Below are positions 23,562-37,900 of a stretch of 64,000 bases of DNA, piece by piece (within the stretch, counting starts at the first letter, position 1; each line of letters starts with the position of its first letter). The notes below the pieces were generated by a model. The model did no database searches and had not been told where the DNA came from. It saw only the letters and a list, made by a program, of their open reading frames with translations. Both the position numbers and the translations under genes were made by a program. Source of the DNA: Rapana venosa (taxonomy: Eukaryota > Mollusca > Gastropoda > Neogastropoda > Muricidae). The stretch covers positions 18,299,181-18,363,180 of the forward strand of contig CM054159.1 in NCBI GenBank assembly GCA_028751875.1, read 5' to 3'.

Positions 23562-26500
23562 ATCTGTGTCTTCCCTGCTCCCCCCCCCCCTGCCCCTCTC
23601 TCTCTCTCTCTGATTGTGGCATGGTGGGAAACGGAAATCTCTGAAGTCGGTTCACCCACCAGTGGACTTGGGGCCAAGCACTGACTGAGGTGGAACAGGG
23701 ATCAGAATCAGGCTGCATGATTGTGACCTGATGCTGGGAGAAAAAGAAACCAGCTGTTACGGTGTTCACTAATACTCATGGCATCTGGGAATGTTGAGGA
23801 ACATACTGCATGTGAGAAATGCAGGAAGGGAAGTTTTCATGTACCTCTCCATATTCTGACTTCAGAGAAAATGGTAACCATGAAGAGAAGGAATAGAGGA
23901 ATGTGTGTTGAGCAAGATAGACACCATTTGGTGATTAATGAACAATATGATTGAAGGGATAGACACCGTTTGGTGATTAATGAACAATATGATTGAAGGG
24001 GTAGACACCATTTGGTGATTAATGAACAATATGATTGAAGGGGTAGACACCATTTGGTGATTAATGAACAATATGATTGAAGGGGTAGACACCATTTGGT
24101 GATTAATGAACAATATGATTGAAGGGGTAGACACCATTTGGTGGTTAATGAAAAATATGATTGAAGGGGTAGACACCATTTGGTGATTAATGAACAATAT
24201 GATTGAAGTGAATGTACAGAATGACACAGTGTATACAGTAAGTAAACAAAAAGGTTCACTCATAATAATGAGGGCTGTCGTCTTTGTTGATGAACAACAT
24301 ATATCGTTTCACAGTTTGAATAACGAGATTTAGTTGTATTTCTCTGTGTATTTGAGCTTAACCCTCCAACTTGTTCCTATATTGCAGAAAAAGAAACAAC
24401 CTGATAAGCTTGTTGACACAGCTTTGTGATATTAAAAAAATTTTGAAAGAATATTTAGCTGTATCTGACTTTTGAAGAACAAATTTTACCATACACCTTT
24501 TAGCCCACCATTCCACAAGGAGAGATTCTTTTTTAGGCTGCGTATACTGGTAAGAAAGAGCTTCTTGGACAATGACTGACTGATCCCTCAGACTTGGCTC
24601 CCAAAGAACATGCTGCATCAGAATTGAATAGACTGAGACGACTTGCGGCCATGCAATACAAGTCAGAGCCAATGCAGGATGATGGCTAGATGACTGCTGC
24701 ATCATCGGTTTATCACACAGTTGTGGATGTTGTTTATATATATAATCTACATTTATGTTCTGTACCCCAGCAGTGAAAGTGTCATCTGGTGTTTTTTGAT
24801 CACTGACCGCAGTGTGTTGACGTGTGGCATGTCTTGTGGCTTGTTTATATATATAATCTATATTTATGTTCTGTACCCCAGCAGTGAAAGTGTCATCTGG
24901 TGTTTTTTGATCACTGACCACAGTGTGTTGACGTGTGGCATGTCTTGTGGCTTGTTTATATATATAATCTATATTTATGTTCTGTACCCCAGCAGTGAAA
25001 GTGTCATCTGGTGTTTTTTGATCACTGACCGCAGTGTGTTGACGTGTGGCATGTCTTGTGGCTTGTTTATATATATAATCTATATTTATGTTCTGTACCC
25101 CAGCAGTGAAAGTGTCATCTGGTGTTTTTTGATCACTGACCGCAGTGTGTTGACGTGTGGCATGTCTTGTGGCTTGTTTATATATATAATCTATATTTAT
25201 GTTCTGTACCCCAGCAGTGAAAGTGTCATCTGGTGTTTTTTGATCACTGACCACAGCGTGTTGACGTGTGGCATGTCTTGTGGCTTGTTTATATATATAA
25301 TCTATATTTATGTTCTGTACCCCAGCAGTGAAAGTGTCATCTGGTGTTTTTTGATCACTGACCACAGCGTGTTGACGTGTGGCATGTCTTGTGGCTTGTT
25401 TATATATATATCTATATTTATGTTCTGTACCCCAGCAGTGAAAGTGTCATCTGGTGTTTTTTGACACTGACCGCAGTGTGTTGACGTGTGGCATGTCTTG
25501 TGGCTCATTGTGCATCAGCCCTCTCTGGAAATCCTGTGGTGTCTCTTCCCTGTCCTGTCCACTTCTTTTTCCTCTTCGCTGTATGTATGTATGTAGTACA
25601 CATGTAGTGTCTGTGGTTTATTTCCTCTTGATTTTGTTTATTTTCAGATTTAACCTTTTTTGCTGCTGTTATTGTTTCTTCTTTTTTGTTGTTCTTATTT
25701 TCTCATGGACGAAAATTTCAACCTCTTTTTTAAAATAAAAAACAAACCAACCAAGAGACATCAAATCTTTTCTTTTTAAATTTTTTTTATTCTGTTCTTT
25801 TCTGGTGAATCAGATATATCTCTATGCCAACAAATTTAAGATGTTCAACACAAGCCGTTAAATGATTAAGATCATGCCACTCTTAACAAGCCTGTGGCAG
25901 CTTCAAGGCCATTTTCATCAGCTGCTAAGATAAATATATACATATTCATTGTGTCTTGGTTTGATGAGTAATGCCATGGTAAACATTGTAGTTTGATGGA
26001 TCTGTAGTGGACAACTTGTGAAACTTATTTGAAAGACATGATGCAGGTTGTTCCCATTGCGGGTGATCACCTTAATGTGCATAACCCCTGTTGGGGACCA
26101 CTTTCATTGTTGGTCGTGGGTCTCCTTTAATTAAATCATGAAAACCTTGTCATAAGATTCACATACGCACAGGAAAAATGTTTTAAAACCACATACTCTG
26201 AAGACATAGAGTACTGAACAGTTTGGTGTCTGAAGGGTTGTTGCTCCGTCTACTTCCCCCACCAGAGCCAGTGCTACAGTGACTCTGGCTTTGTGCATGC
26301 TCTTTGTCTGATGAATCTTAGAACAGTGGCAGCAGTTTTGGACTGCATGGCATAACTAAAGAAAGTGTTAAAAAATGAAAGTATTCAAAATGCTTGTGTT
26401 TCATCGCTTGTGAAAAACTTTCGTTTTGGTATTGTGTGTGTTATATCAAGTTTGCTATTTGAAGAAGATTCAAATCATTTGTTGTGTGACAGCAGAAGAA

Positions 26501-27251
26501 CTTTTCAAATCGCCATCATTTCTCAGATTTAGCACAGAAGTTTTTGATCACATGATATACCTCCAAGTCTGATCCAGTGTATGTTGTCTGTCACACTGAC
26601 AGGATTGTGCTGAAAAGAGCAAAGTAGCTGAATTGTGTAGTAGAAGTTAAAGGATGTGTGTTGGTGCCTGCAGTGTTTTTGTCATGACATACTTATATTC
26701 AAGGATTAAAACACACACGCCTCCTCTGTTCATGCTTGCTAAGCTCGAGGGCCCTGGGACTATTACGGTAAGTCCGTTTCTTGTCAGCATTTTGACGCTT
26801 GTCTGTCAGGCCCCTCTCTTTGTTTGCCTCCTCCTTTCCCTCCTCCTCCTCTTCCTCTTCCTGCCGCTGTGAAGATGGCTCTGTCTGGCGTAGTTGTTTC
26901 ACGGTCAGGGTGCTAGTCTTGTCACTGTGACAGTTGGCCAGGACATGCTGATTAGAGAGGCTTTTAAAAAATGTTAGTCACGGCTTGTTCACACAGCATT
27001 GGAATCTGCTAAAAGGGAATAGGGTTGCTTTCATTTTCTTAAATATGTGTGGGTTTTGTTGTTGTTGTTTTTTGTCTAAATGAATCAAGTTGATAGTAAT
27101 CAGTATACCATTTTTGGTGAATAAATTTTTTTTTAAAAACCATTAATGCTGTGATACAGCTGAGATGAATAATTGCACCTTTCCACTTGTGTAGTTTTGG
27201 TCATTATTCTGATGTTGTTTTACTCTCTCTCTCTGCTATATACACTTACAG

Positions 27252-27303
<52 letters not shown>

Positions 27304-29423
27304 TATACACTTACAGGGTTTTTCTTTTAAAATATCCCTGTATTTTGTTTTGTTTTGGTAAGCTCTTTCTATGTGATGAAATTTAAAAGTCTTTTATCTA
27401 TTTTTTTCATCTCCTTTTGTTGTTGTTGTTTGTTTCTGGGTGACTGTAAGAACAGAGAATGTTGATCACTGTGCATGTTGTGAAATGTGTGTATGTATAT
27501 GTATAGTGGCTTTTTTGTGAAGATGCTTGTGGTTGCTGTTGCTATGCTTTATGCCACTTCAGTTTTCAATTTGTTGCACATTTTTGGGGTGGAATATGTT
27601 TATTTTGCTTTTGTTTTTCTCCTTTCTGGTTCCTGCTTTTCTGGTGTTGTAGTGTGTGTGTGTGTTAGCTACTGCTTGGCTTTTGTGGTTTGGTTTTGAG
27701 TGAAAAGATATTTTGAAGAAAATGGTCAGTATTTAACTAAAGGAAGAAGTAATATTAGCAAGATGGTATCACTCTGAAGAAAACGGTAGATCAGTACAGC
27801 AGTCAGGTTATGAAACACCAATTACTCCAACCTGTACAGGCCACCATTTGTTACCTGTCATGGTATTCAGTTTTCGGTCTTTTAACAGGAATCATGTAAA
27901 TGTAAGTTTTAATGTTTAAAAGAATCAGAAAACGATGGTTTAAAAACTACAATTGTTTCTTAAAACTTCTTCCGATTTCAACATATACAAAAGAAAGATA
28001 GTTCAAATCACAAGAAGAAATTTAAGAGAATTTTTAAAATGGTTTTCATGGCTTTGAAATTCAAGTAATTTCTGTAAGGACACTTGAGTTTATAAGGAAA
28101 ACAGACACCGGTAGCGTAAACAGGCTGGGATATTTGGAAAGAACTGGACTTTGATTTTTCAAAGAAATTGAATAAGACAAAAGGAAAAATGTGTTCCTGT
28201 TTTCATAATTTCCAAAGCAGATATTTGGTAGCATAGGAAAAAAGATGGGTAGTGTGGAAAACAATAAAGATATAAAGTTTTTACATGGAACTTTGCAGAG
28301 AGATACTGAAAACACTGTCCTTTCTCCTTCATGTATTTATTGAAACTCTCTTTTTAAAACGACCATTATTTTGAGCTCAGTATGTACGGGATCTTCTAAA
28401 GATGTTGGCTGTTGCAGACATGTTGGACGTTAGGAATGATGACTATGGCGATGACCATGGTTGTGTTCATGTGTGTTGCATAGTATAGTTGAAGTGAGGA
28501 GTGTGTGATCATCAGTAGTGATGATATCAAACGTAGTGATGGTGATTTCTGTCCACTGTGCTCTAGGAACAGTAAATATGAACAATGGACAGTGTTCTTG
28601 ATGATATGTGATGCTGTCTCACATCTCTAGCTATGGTCCAGTGACCGTCTTATACATGTATGTGTGTATATCATTTGTTGCCTTGTAAAAGGGCACACAA
28701 GTCACTTGTTTGTGGTCTGGAAAAACTGCCTTAGTCTTACACAATCTAAATTGACTTGAGCAGTTTTCTTGGACCAGTGAATTTCAATATAATTGAGCAG
28801 TTTTTCAAGGATGCTGTTCAGGCGTGAATGTGGGCTGAAAAAAGTTTGTGATTTTTGATTACTGTTACTGTGTACGCATGCAAGTATAAGAATGAAATAA
28901 CGAAGAGTGTGTGAACCAGGAAAGGATCACAAAAACATCTGATGACTAGAATAGAGTTATAGAATGGCATCAAGACTTAGTGTGGAGGACATTTTGGTTG
29001 TCGTGTAATCATGATCAAGCATGACTGTATTTATCATTGTTCATCTGTGTCAGTATAATTAAATACATATACTGTATATATATATATACCATCCATCCTT
29101 TTTCCTTTTCATTGCTTTCAGGTTATCATTGTTCATCTGTGTCATTATATGTATGTATATATGTATGTGTGTGTCTACACACACACGCACACACACACGC
29201 ACACACGCACGCACGCACGACGCACGCACGCACACACACACACACACACCAGCCATCCTCTTTCCTTGTTTTCCATGTCATCTCATTCAGATGTTTGTCC
29301 CCCCCCAGTTCATGGAACACTTTGTTAGAGAATTGTTTTGTCTGTAGGTCTGCTCCATGTCCACCTTGTTTTGGGCAAAGCTAGCATACACTCTTGTGCA
29401 TGCACCCACACTAGACACACATC

Positions 29424-29466
<43 letters not shown>

Positions 29467-32400
29467 ACCACACCACACTCACATCCCACCCAAACACATA
29501 CATACACCCTACCCCACCCACACTCTCACAATCACATACACACATGCATGCATGCATACACGCACACACACAACACATCCCTCCCACACACACACATACA
29601 TACACCCTCCCCCATCTAGACACATGCATGCACGCAGGTGCGTTTCAGTCAAAAAAGGAAAAAAGAGACTCTGGCATGACAGTCAATGTGGAAAAAGTAT
29701 ATAGACATTGAAAAAAAAAGATGTGTAAATGTGCACAGGGTAAACTTATTTTTACTTCTCAAAGAAATTATCCCAAGTCAAATTCAAACTTGCTGGCACG
29801 TTGAATAACTAGGCAGTTGCTGTTTTTCATCAAGCCCTCTATCTAGGAACAACGTCATCATAAATAACCCCACTAATTAATTTCTTATTGACCTGCAGTT
29901 GGCCACATGTGCCATGGAATATCAATGGCATGACTCAGCTGAGCTGTGTGACAATGATTTCCTCATCTGACCCCATCTATCTTCATAACACTTACTACAT
30001 TGGAACAAAACATCTGTGGTGGTCTTTTGTGTTCCTTCCACAAAGAGATCACCTTCACCTGTCGTGCTTTGGATGCACATAGAATAGATCTACAGTTGCT
30101 GTTTCCAACACCCGGTGATCTGTTTTTGGAGAGAACTCTGTCACAGGGGAAGGGTGAATGGAGGGAGGCTCATGTTGCACTGGAAAAACAAGTTAATGCA
30201 AGTGAAGCTGACTGAAAAACTGTAAGTCAAGTCAAGTCAGAAACACTTGAACTCATTGGAGTCGCATTGAAATGGATCTCACCATTTTGTGGTGACGCAT
30301 GATTTTGGCTATATTTGAAAAATTCAGCTGACCTACCCAACATAATAATGACATACACATTATACATCATTGAAAAGTTTATAATGTCTACTTTTGAGAT
30401 TGTTTCACAGTTTTTCAATAGATAACTATTTATTTTTTACAAATTTTAAAAATATGTAATGAATGCTGAAAAATAAAAAGTTTTGAAAACTAGGGCTGCG
30501 TATCTTACATGCCTTGAACTGTTTCAACTAGTCCCCTTGAAGCAATGTGATGATTTTTCACCAAAGTAAAGTTCCCTGAAGCTGGCTGAATCCATCTGAT
30601 GTCACTTTTTGTACAAAAGAATTTTTTGTAAAGAATCATACCACTGGAGAGCCTAAAATCCCAAAGATACCACTTGTTGACATATCAAACAAAATTAGCC
30701 AACAGACACAAACTAAACAAGCTTATGGTCAAGGAAAGCAACTGTGTTTAGAAAAATGATTGCCCTATAGGCCAGAGTACTTTCCCTTGAGTTGAACAGC
30801 ACTTAGTGTATTTAAAAAAAATCGTAATTCTGCCGAAGCTTGCAGTGAAGGAGAGGAGTGCCGAAGCTTACAACCTCAATGAGTTAATCACCCCATGAAG
30901 GGCAGGTACAATGCTGACAGGCACATTGAAAACATCCAGAGAAGACTATGTGCATTTATGTCTTGATCACTCGTGTGAATTTTGAGACCTAGGTCTGCAA
31001 TTACTTTTGGTAAAACTGACATTGGTTGTTGGGGAGAGGACACAGATTTTTGTTTGTTTTTTTAAGCTCTGGCTGGCTTCTATCCAGAGTGAGCTTGGTA
31101 TGAGCTCAGTGGGAAGACGGGGACCACAGTCGAGCTTCATCCACTTTATGGATGCGATTTTAAAAGTGTTTACCTGACCAACAGTGCTGGTGTCATTATC
31201 TCTCGGGCCTTGTTGATGCCGGGATATATCATGATAAAGAAGCGTAGAGTACAGCCCTGTAACATGGTCTTGAAGCTGGTGCACTTTCCTAGCAGAATCA
31301 TGACATCCTTCTCATCTCTACTGGTCAGTGGCAGTGCACAACTCCTGGCTGGTGGTGGCCTCACAATGGCCTGACATTGACAAGTTTCCCATGGACTTCT
31401 GACCACGGGAGTGGAGAGGTCAGAATAAGCAGCATGGGAACACCACGAGAGTGGAGAGGTCAGAATAAGCAGCATGGGAACTCCAGGAGAGTGGAGAGGT
31501 CAGAATAAGCAGCATGGGAACACGTGGAGAGGTCAGAATAAGCAGTATGGGAACACCACGAGAGTGGAGAGGTCAGAATAAGCAGTATGGGAACACGTGG
31601 AGAGGTCAGAATAAGCAGCATGGGAACACCAGGAGAGTGGAGAGGTCAGAATAAGCAGCATGGGAACACCAGGAGAGTGGAGAGGTCAGAATAAGCAGCA
31701 TGGGAACAGAGGACAGGAACACCACAGACAAAGAGGCAACGGCAACAATGACTCAAAACAAAAAAGTCAACAAGAGAAAACAAAGCACAGAGAGAGACTT
31801 ATTTTTGTGTGTGAAAATGCTAGTGATCACGTCTTCTGTGTGTGCCTGCATTATTTGTCTTTAACGTCTTTTCTCATTATCTCATTACATGGTATTTGTC
31901 TCTGTGTGTGCAGGCACATGTGTGTATTTTCTCTCCGTGGTACCCTTTCATGCAAGGAAAGTTGCCCCTACCCTCCACCCCCTTTAAATACATGATCATT
32001 GATGAAGTCAGATTCTTAAAAGCTGGTTTAACTTCAGGTGCAAATGTGTGTGTGTGTGTGTGTTTTAACTTTAATCTCATCTTTTTAAAATTTATTTTGA
32101 AGGCAAGTAATACAAGTTACTGATCAATGTAATGGACAGAGAAAAGTGGCAGGAGTGTTAATATGTTGGGGTTGTTCAAAGTGTTGTGTGCAGTTGTATA
32201 TTTTTACACACTTCTTTGGAGACTTCGAGTTGTCCAGAATGACACTACATGTGGCATTGAATCTTGAGGTAAAATTTCCCTTCGTAGGCCTGGGTTTAGT
32301 CATTGCAGCAGCAGCTACACTCTGAATTATTATTATTTGTATTTTATTTTATTTTATTCTTTTATATAAATCAGGTGGTAACGTAAAGCCAGACACCCCC

Positions 32401-34509
32401 TTCCATCCCCTCAAGTTATCAGATCAGAAGTGGTAGTCTGGGTGGCTAGTCTTTGGGAGGAGACCCCCCCGAAAAAACACACAAAAACAAAACAAAAAAA
32501 CAACAACCCAAAGAACAAAACACACAAAAAAACAACAACAAACAAACAAATTTTACCGAAAAACAGAAACAGGTCCAGAGTTTCAGTATGCAACATACAA
32601 TCATTGCAAATGAAAACTGACTGCATCAACAAGAGAGTTGTCTCTGGCAACATCCTGACTGTATAAAACCTGATCCTGTACACAACAGAAATCCACTCAA
32701 ACTCAAAGGAAGAGCAGTGGTTGGCAGGCAGCACAGTGTTGCAGGGCACGCCTCTAAGTCGAAGGGGGACCAGCCTAGCCAGCCTTCATACCTCGCCGCA
32801 TCTGGTCACGGAACAAAGTAGTGTGGAAACAACAAAGTAATACATGATGATCAGATCTGAAGGGACAACAGTGTAATAATGATGATCATATCTCAGAGAG
32901 ACAGCAGTGTAATAATGATGTTCAGATCTGAAGAGACAACAGTGTAATAATGATGATCATATCTCAGAGAGACAGCAGTGTAATAATGATCATATCTGAA
33001 GAGACAACGGTGTAATAATGATGATCAGATCTGAAGAGACAGCAGTGTAATAATGATCAGATCTGAGGAGACAGCAGTGTAATAATGATGATCAGATCTG
33101 AAGAGACAACAGTGTAATAATGATGATCAGATCTGAAGAGACAACAGTGTAATAATGATCATATCTGAAGAGAACAGTGTAATAATGATGATCATATCTC
33201 AGAGAGACAGCAGTGTAATAATGATCAGATCTGAAGAGACAACAGTGTAATAATGATGATCAGATTTGAAGAGACAACAGTGTAATAATGATGATCAGAT
33301 CTGAAGAGACAGCAGTGTAATAATGATGATCAGATCTGAAGAGACAACAGTGTAATAATGATGATCATATCTGAAGAGACAACAGTGTAATAATGATGAT
33401 CAGATCTGAAGAGACAACAGTGTAATAATGATGATCATATCTCAGAGAGACAACAGTGTAATAATGATGATCAGATCTGAAGAGACAACAGTGTAATAAT
33501 GATGATCAGATCTGAAGAGACAGCAGTGTAATAATGATGATCAGATCTGAAGAGACAACAGTGTAATAATGATGATCATATCTCAGAGAGACAGCAGTGT
33601 AATAATGATGATCAGATCTGAAGGGACAACAGTGTGATAATGATGATCATATCTGAAGAGACAACAGTGTAATAATGATGATCAGATCTGAAGAGACAGC
33701 AGTGTAATAATGATGATCATATCTGAGGAGACAACAGTGTAATAATGATGATCAGATCTGAGGAGACAACAGTGTAATAATGATGATCAGATCTGAAGAG
33801 ACAACAGTGTAATAATGATGATCAGATCTGAAGAGACAACAGTGTAATAATGATGATATCTGAAGAGACAACAGTGTAATAATGATGATCAGATCTGAAG
33901 AGACAACAGTGTAATAATGATGATCAGATCTGAGGAGACAACAGTGTAATAATGATGATCAGATCTGAAGAGACAGCAGTGTAATAATGATGATCAGATC
34001 TGAAGAGACAACAGTGTAATAATGATGATCAGATCTGAAGAGACAGCAGTGTAATAATGATGATCAGATCTGAAGAGACAACAGTGTAATAATGATGATC
34101 AGATCTGAAGAGACAACAGTGTAATAATGATCAGATCTCAAGAGACAACAGTGTAATAATGATCAGATCTCAAGAGACAACAGTGTAATAATGATCAGAT
34201 CTCAAGAGACAACAGTGTACTGGTGACTTGTCCTAGTCTCCTTGAAGATGAACTATCACCTTGTTTGCTAGGATAAACAGAGGGCCGAGAAAAGCCAAAG
34301 TGAAAAAAACCCAACCAGAACAAACCCCAAACCCACCCATACACACAGATCTCCCCTTCCTCACCCCCCAATACGATTAGGCTTTTAGGGTTGGTGTGAT
34401 TTTATGTGTTGAGATTAGAGATGCTCACAGAGTGGAATTAAGAAAACGTGAACTGAAAGGTTTTAAAATTCCCTCCATCTTGTGAATACTTCTCTTTGGT
34501 TTATATATA

Positions 34510-34553
<44 letters not shown>

Positions 34554-34891
34554 AACATGATGAATTTGAAAAAGAATTGTTTAAAAAACAAAAGAAAAGA
34601 CAGATTTTAAAGTTAAACTTGTCCTCCTGCATAATCTTGGCAGCATTTGCTAGAGTGTTCACATAGATCTGCCTTGATTTGTCCACAACATTTTTTCATG
34701 AAAATGTTTTCAAAAATCACAACTGCATGTTTTTCATCAATGGGCTTTGCATTTTGTTCAAACTTTCACGTTCTACTGAAACAAGTGTCCAGATTCTTGT
34801 CCTTTGTAAAAGTGTGTTTTGTCTGTTGTCTTGTGGGAATTTGTGCTCATTGCATTTCTCATTCATGCAGTGGCAAAAGCTGATCAGTAGA

Positions 34892-34928
<37 letters not shown>

Positions 34929-37900
34929 CTGAAAAACATTCAAACCTCACATTTATCTGAATGTTGACATTAGGATAAGCTGACCTCATCAAATGTCTCC
35001 TCCATTGGAATAACTGTGTCTCATCCAACATCTTCATTACTCCACCATACTCCATACATTGTTAGTGCCTCCATCATGTAACCAATCCGAAGCGGCTTTA
35101 CTGCTGCAGTCTGACCAGCGGTAACTGATTGGTTGTTTACCTAGATCATTCCTTCTCGGAATCCAGCAGCTCGTGGCACGGTACGTCTGTTTGGAGTGTT
35201 GTGATTGGTTGTTACCGTAGCAACAGCATCTTTCTTTGATTTCCAGAGCCTCTCCTCTTTTTACTTGACTTTTTTATGTATGCAATTCCATTCTCACATC
35301 ACCCATCCCCCTTCCTCCCACCACAAATATGGTTCAAAGAACTGATTGTAGTCATTGTGAACAATTTTGTGTACAACTTTATTGAAGTGCATGCTCTTCT
35401 TTGTTAATGAATACCTTCAGTTCAGACTTTTCCATCATGGTGTTTGGGGCTCAAAAGCACCCATAGACTAACAATGAGTTGAGTTGAGTTGTTTGATATT
35501 GCTGAGTGAGTCTTGAGCAGTATGCTTTAAATACAGATTAAAAAAAAAAAGTCTTTGAATGTAGTAAGATATTTAATTTACAGACTTAAATGTCTTATTC
35601 CAGTTGAATAATGTACTAGATTTACAGACCTGTGATCTTATTTTAGTGAGCAGTATACGTGAAGTAACTAGCATAGATGCTCGAGTTTGTGTGGGTAACA
35701 CGTTTTGAATGTGGCTAAAGCTGTGTTTTAAAAAAAACAACACCTGTTTTTAGCTTTTTTCCCCCCATGAATATGCTCTAGTATTATGATAAAGTGTATC
35801 TGTTTTACTTTGTTTTATCACAATAGTGTTTTTGTATTAAAGATTTTGGCTACATATTTCTGTGGATGGTTGCAAATGTGTTTTCATTTTTTGTAGAAAG
35901 TGCCAGTAAGTATGTGAAACACAGAATTGTTTAAATTTTAATTAAAGCCTGTTTAGGCCTAATGAATCATTCCTTAAAAAAATGTGACCAGGTTCCTAAA
36001 TTCATGGCTAATAGATGATGCAGTAAACTTGATGCAATGATTGTTAACAGTGTTTAGTGTTGTACCAAATTATGATAGTCTGATATATGAATATAGGTGC
36101 TTCCACATGCTTTTGCTTCTGTACACATTACCAAAAATCAAACAGTGTGTGATAAGTATTCCTCATTTGTCACCATTATATCAGGAAAGAAGTACATTTC
36201 TATGAAAACCAAACCAGATTAAACCCTTTACTATTTCTAAATGTTATTGAACTGTGATTTCTACTATTCCAAGTCTTAAGAAAAATATCAGATTTTGTAT
36301 GATACATACATATATATATATGAAATCACGAGCTCAACACTTAAACCATGAGGCTATTCTCCTCCCCCCTCACCATCTTTGAATGATTTAAAACAAAGTT
36401 GTGTACTTTTTTCCCCCAATCATCCAGTTATGATATTATTGTGAAAAGTGCAGTCCCAATGCAGTGACAATCGTGGTTATTAAAATATTAGGATGGCTTG
36501 TTCTGTTTCTTTGCCAGTTCATCAGAATAGTTCAGGAGCACCGGTGTGTGAAGAATACAAAACATGAATGTGGAAAACAGAAGGAAGAGAAATGAAAGGA
36601 AAGAAAAGGGCTACCTCTTTGTCTAAAGATGGCTAATGCTGGCAAGTTTATATCATATATATATATATGTGAAATTCATGTATGTCACTTTGGAAGTAAG
36701 AAGTACTTTATCCAGAAAATTTCCCAAAGATAGAATTGGTAACTTTGATTTAACAAATTCTAACTATTGAAAAATCTAGAAGCTTTTACATATTGAAAAA
36801 TATGGAAACGTTTTACCAATTGGAAAATCCAGAAATGTTTACATATTGGAAATCTAGAAACATTTACATATAGGAAAATCTAGAAATGTTTACATATTGG
36901 AAAAATCTTTCATATATTGGAAAAAAACAACACTTTTACATATTGGAAAATATGGAAACATTTACATATTCCAAAATCTAGAAATGTTTACATATTGGAA
37001 CATCCAGAAACATTTACATATTGGAAAATCCAGAAACGTTTACGTATTGGAACATCTAGAAATGTTTGCATATTCGAAAAAGCTTTTACATATTGGAAAA
37101 TCCAGAAACGTTTACATATTGGAACATCTAGAAACATTTACCTATTGAAAAATCGAGAAATGTTTGCGTATTGGAAAAAGCTTTTACATATTGGAAGAAA
37201 GCTTTTACATATTTGAAAATCTAGAAACATTTGCATATTGTAAAATCCAGAAATGTTTATATTGGAAATCTAGAAACATTTACATATAGGAAAATCTAGA
37301 AACGTTTACATATTGGAAAAATCTTTCACATATTGGAAAAAACCCACTTTTACATATTGGAGAATCTGGAAACGTTTACATATTCCAAAATCTAGCAATG
37401 TTTACATATGGGAACATCCAGAAATATTTACCTATTGGAAAATCCAGAAACATTTACATATTGGAACATCTAGAACCGTTAACATATTGGAAAATCTAGA
37501 AATGTTTGCATATTGGAAAAAAGCTTTTACATATTGGAAAATCTAGAAATGTTTACATATTCGAACATCTAGAAACGTTTACATAATTGAAAATCTAGAA
37601 AAGTTTACTCATGGAAAAATCTAGAAACTTTTACACATTGGAACATCTAGAAACATTTACATACTGGAAAATCCAGAAACGTTTAGTCATTGGAAAATCT
37701 AGAAACGTTTATATATTGGAAACTGTCATCAAAGCTGAACCAGATGTTGTTGCTGAGAAACTAAAAGGAGAAAGAAGAAGCATTCCCTGCTAATTGTTTT
37801 GGAAAAAGCAATATCATCTGAGAAAAATCCAAAACGGAAAAGAATTCTAAACATCTTCCCCCTCCCCCCCCCCCCCCCCCCCAAAAAAAAAAGCTTGGAA

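Noticed and set aside
24358..25365. 335-codon minus-strand open frame and 247-codon plus-strand frame
   Set aside because: Both are produced by the 111-bp tandem repeat, whose period is a multiple of three.
29037..29704. His/Thr/Pro-rich open frames
   Set aside because: CA and poly(C) microsatellite translation.
21180..34927. CRISPR-like arrays of regular repeats
   Set aside because: The repeats are head-to-tail without unique spacers, in an animal intron; they are minisatellites.
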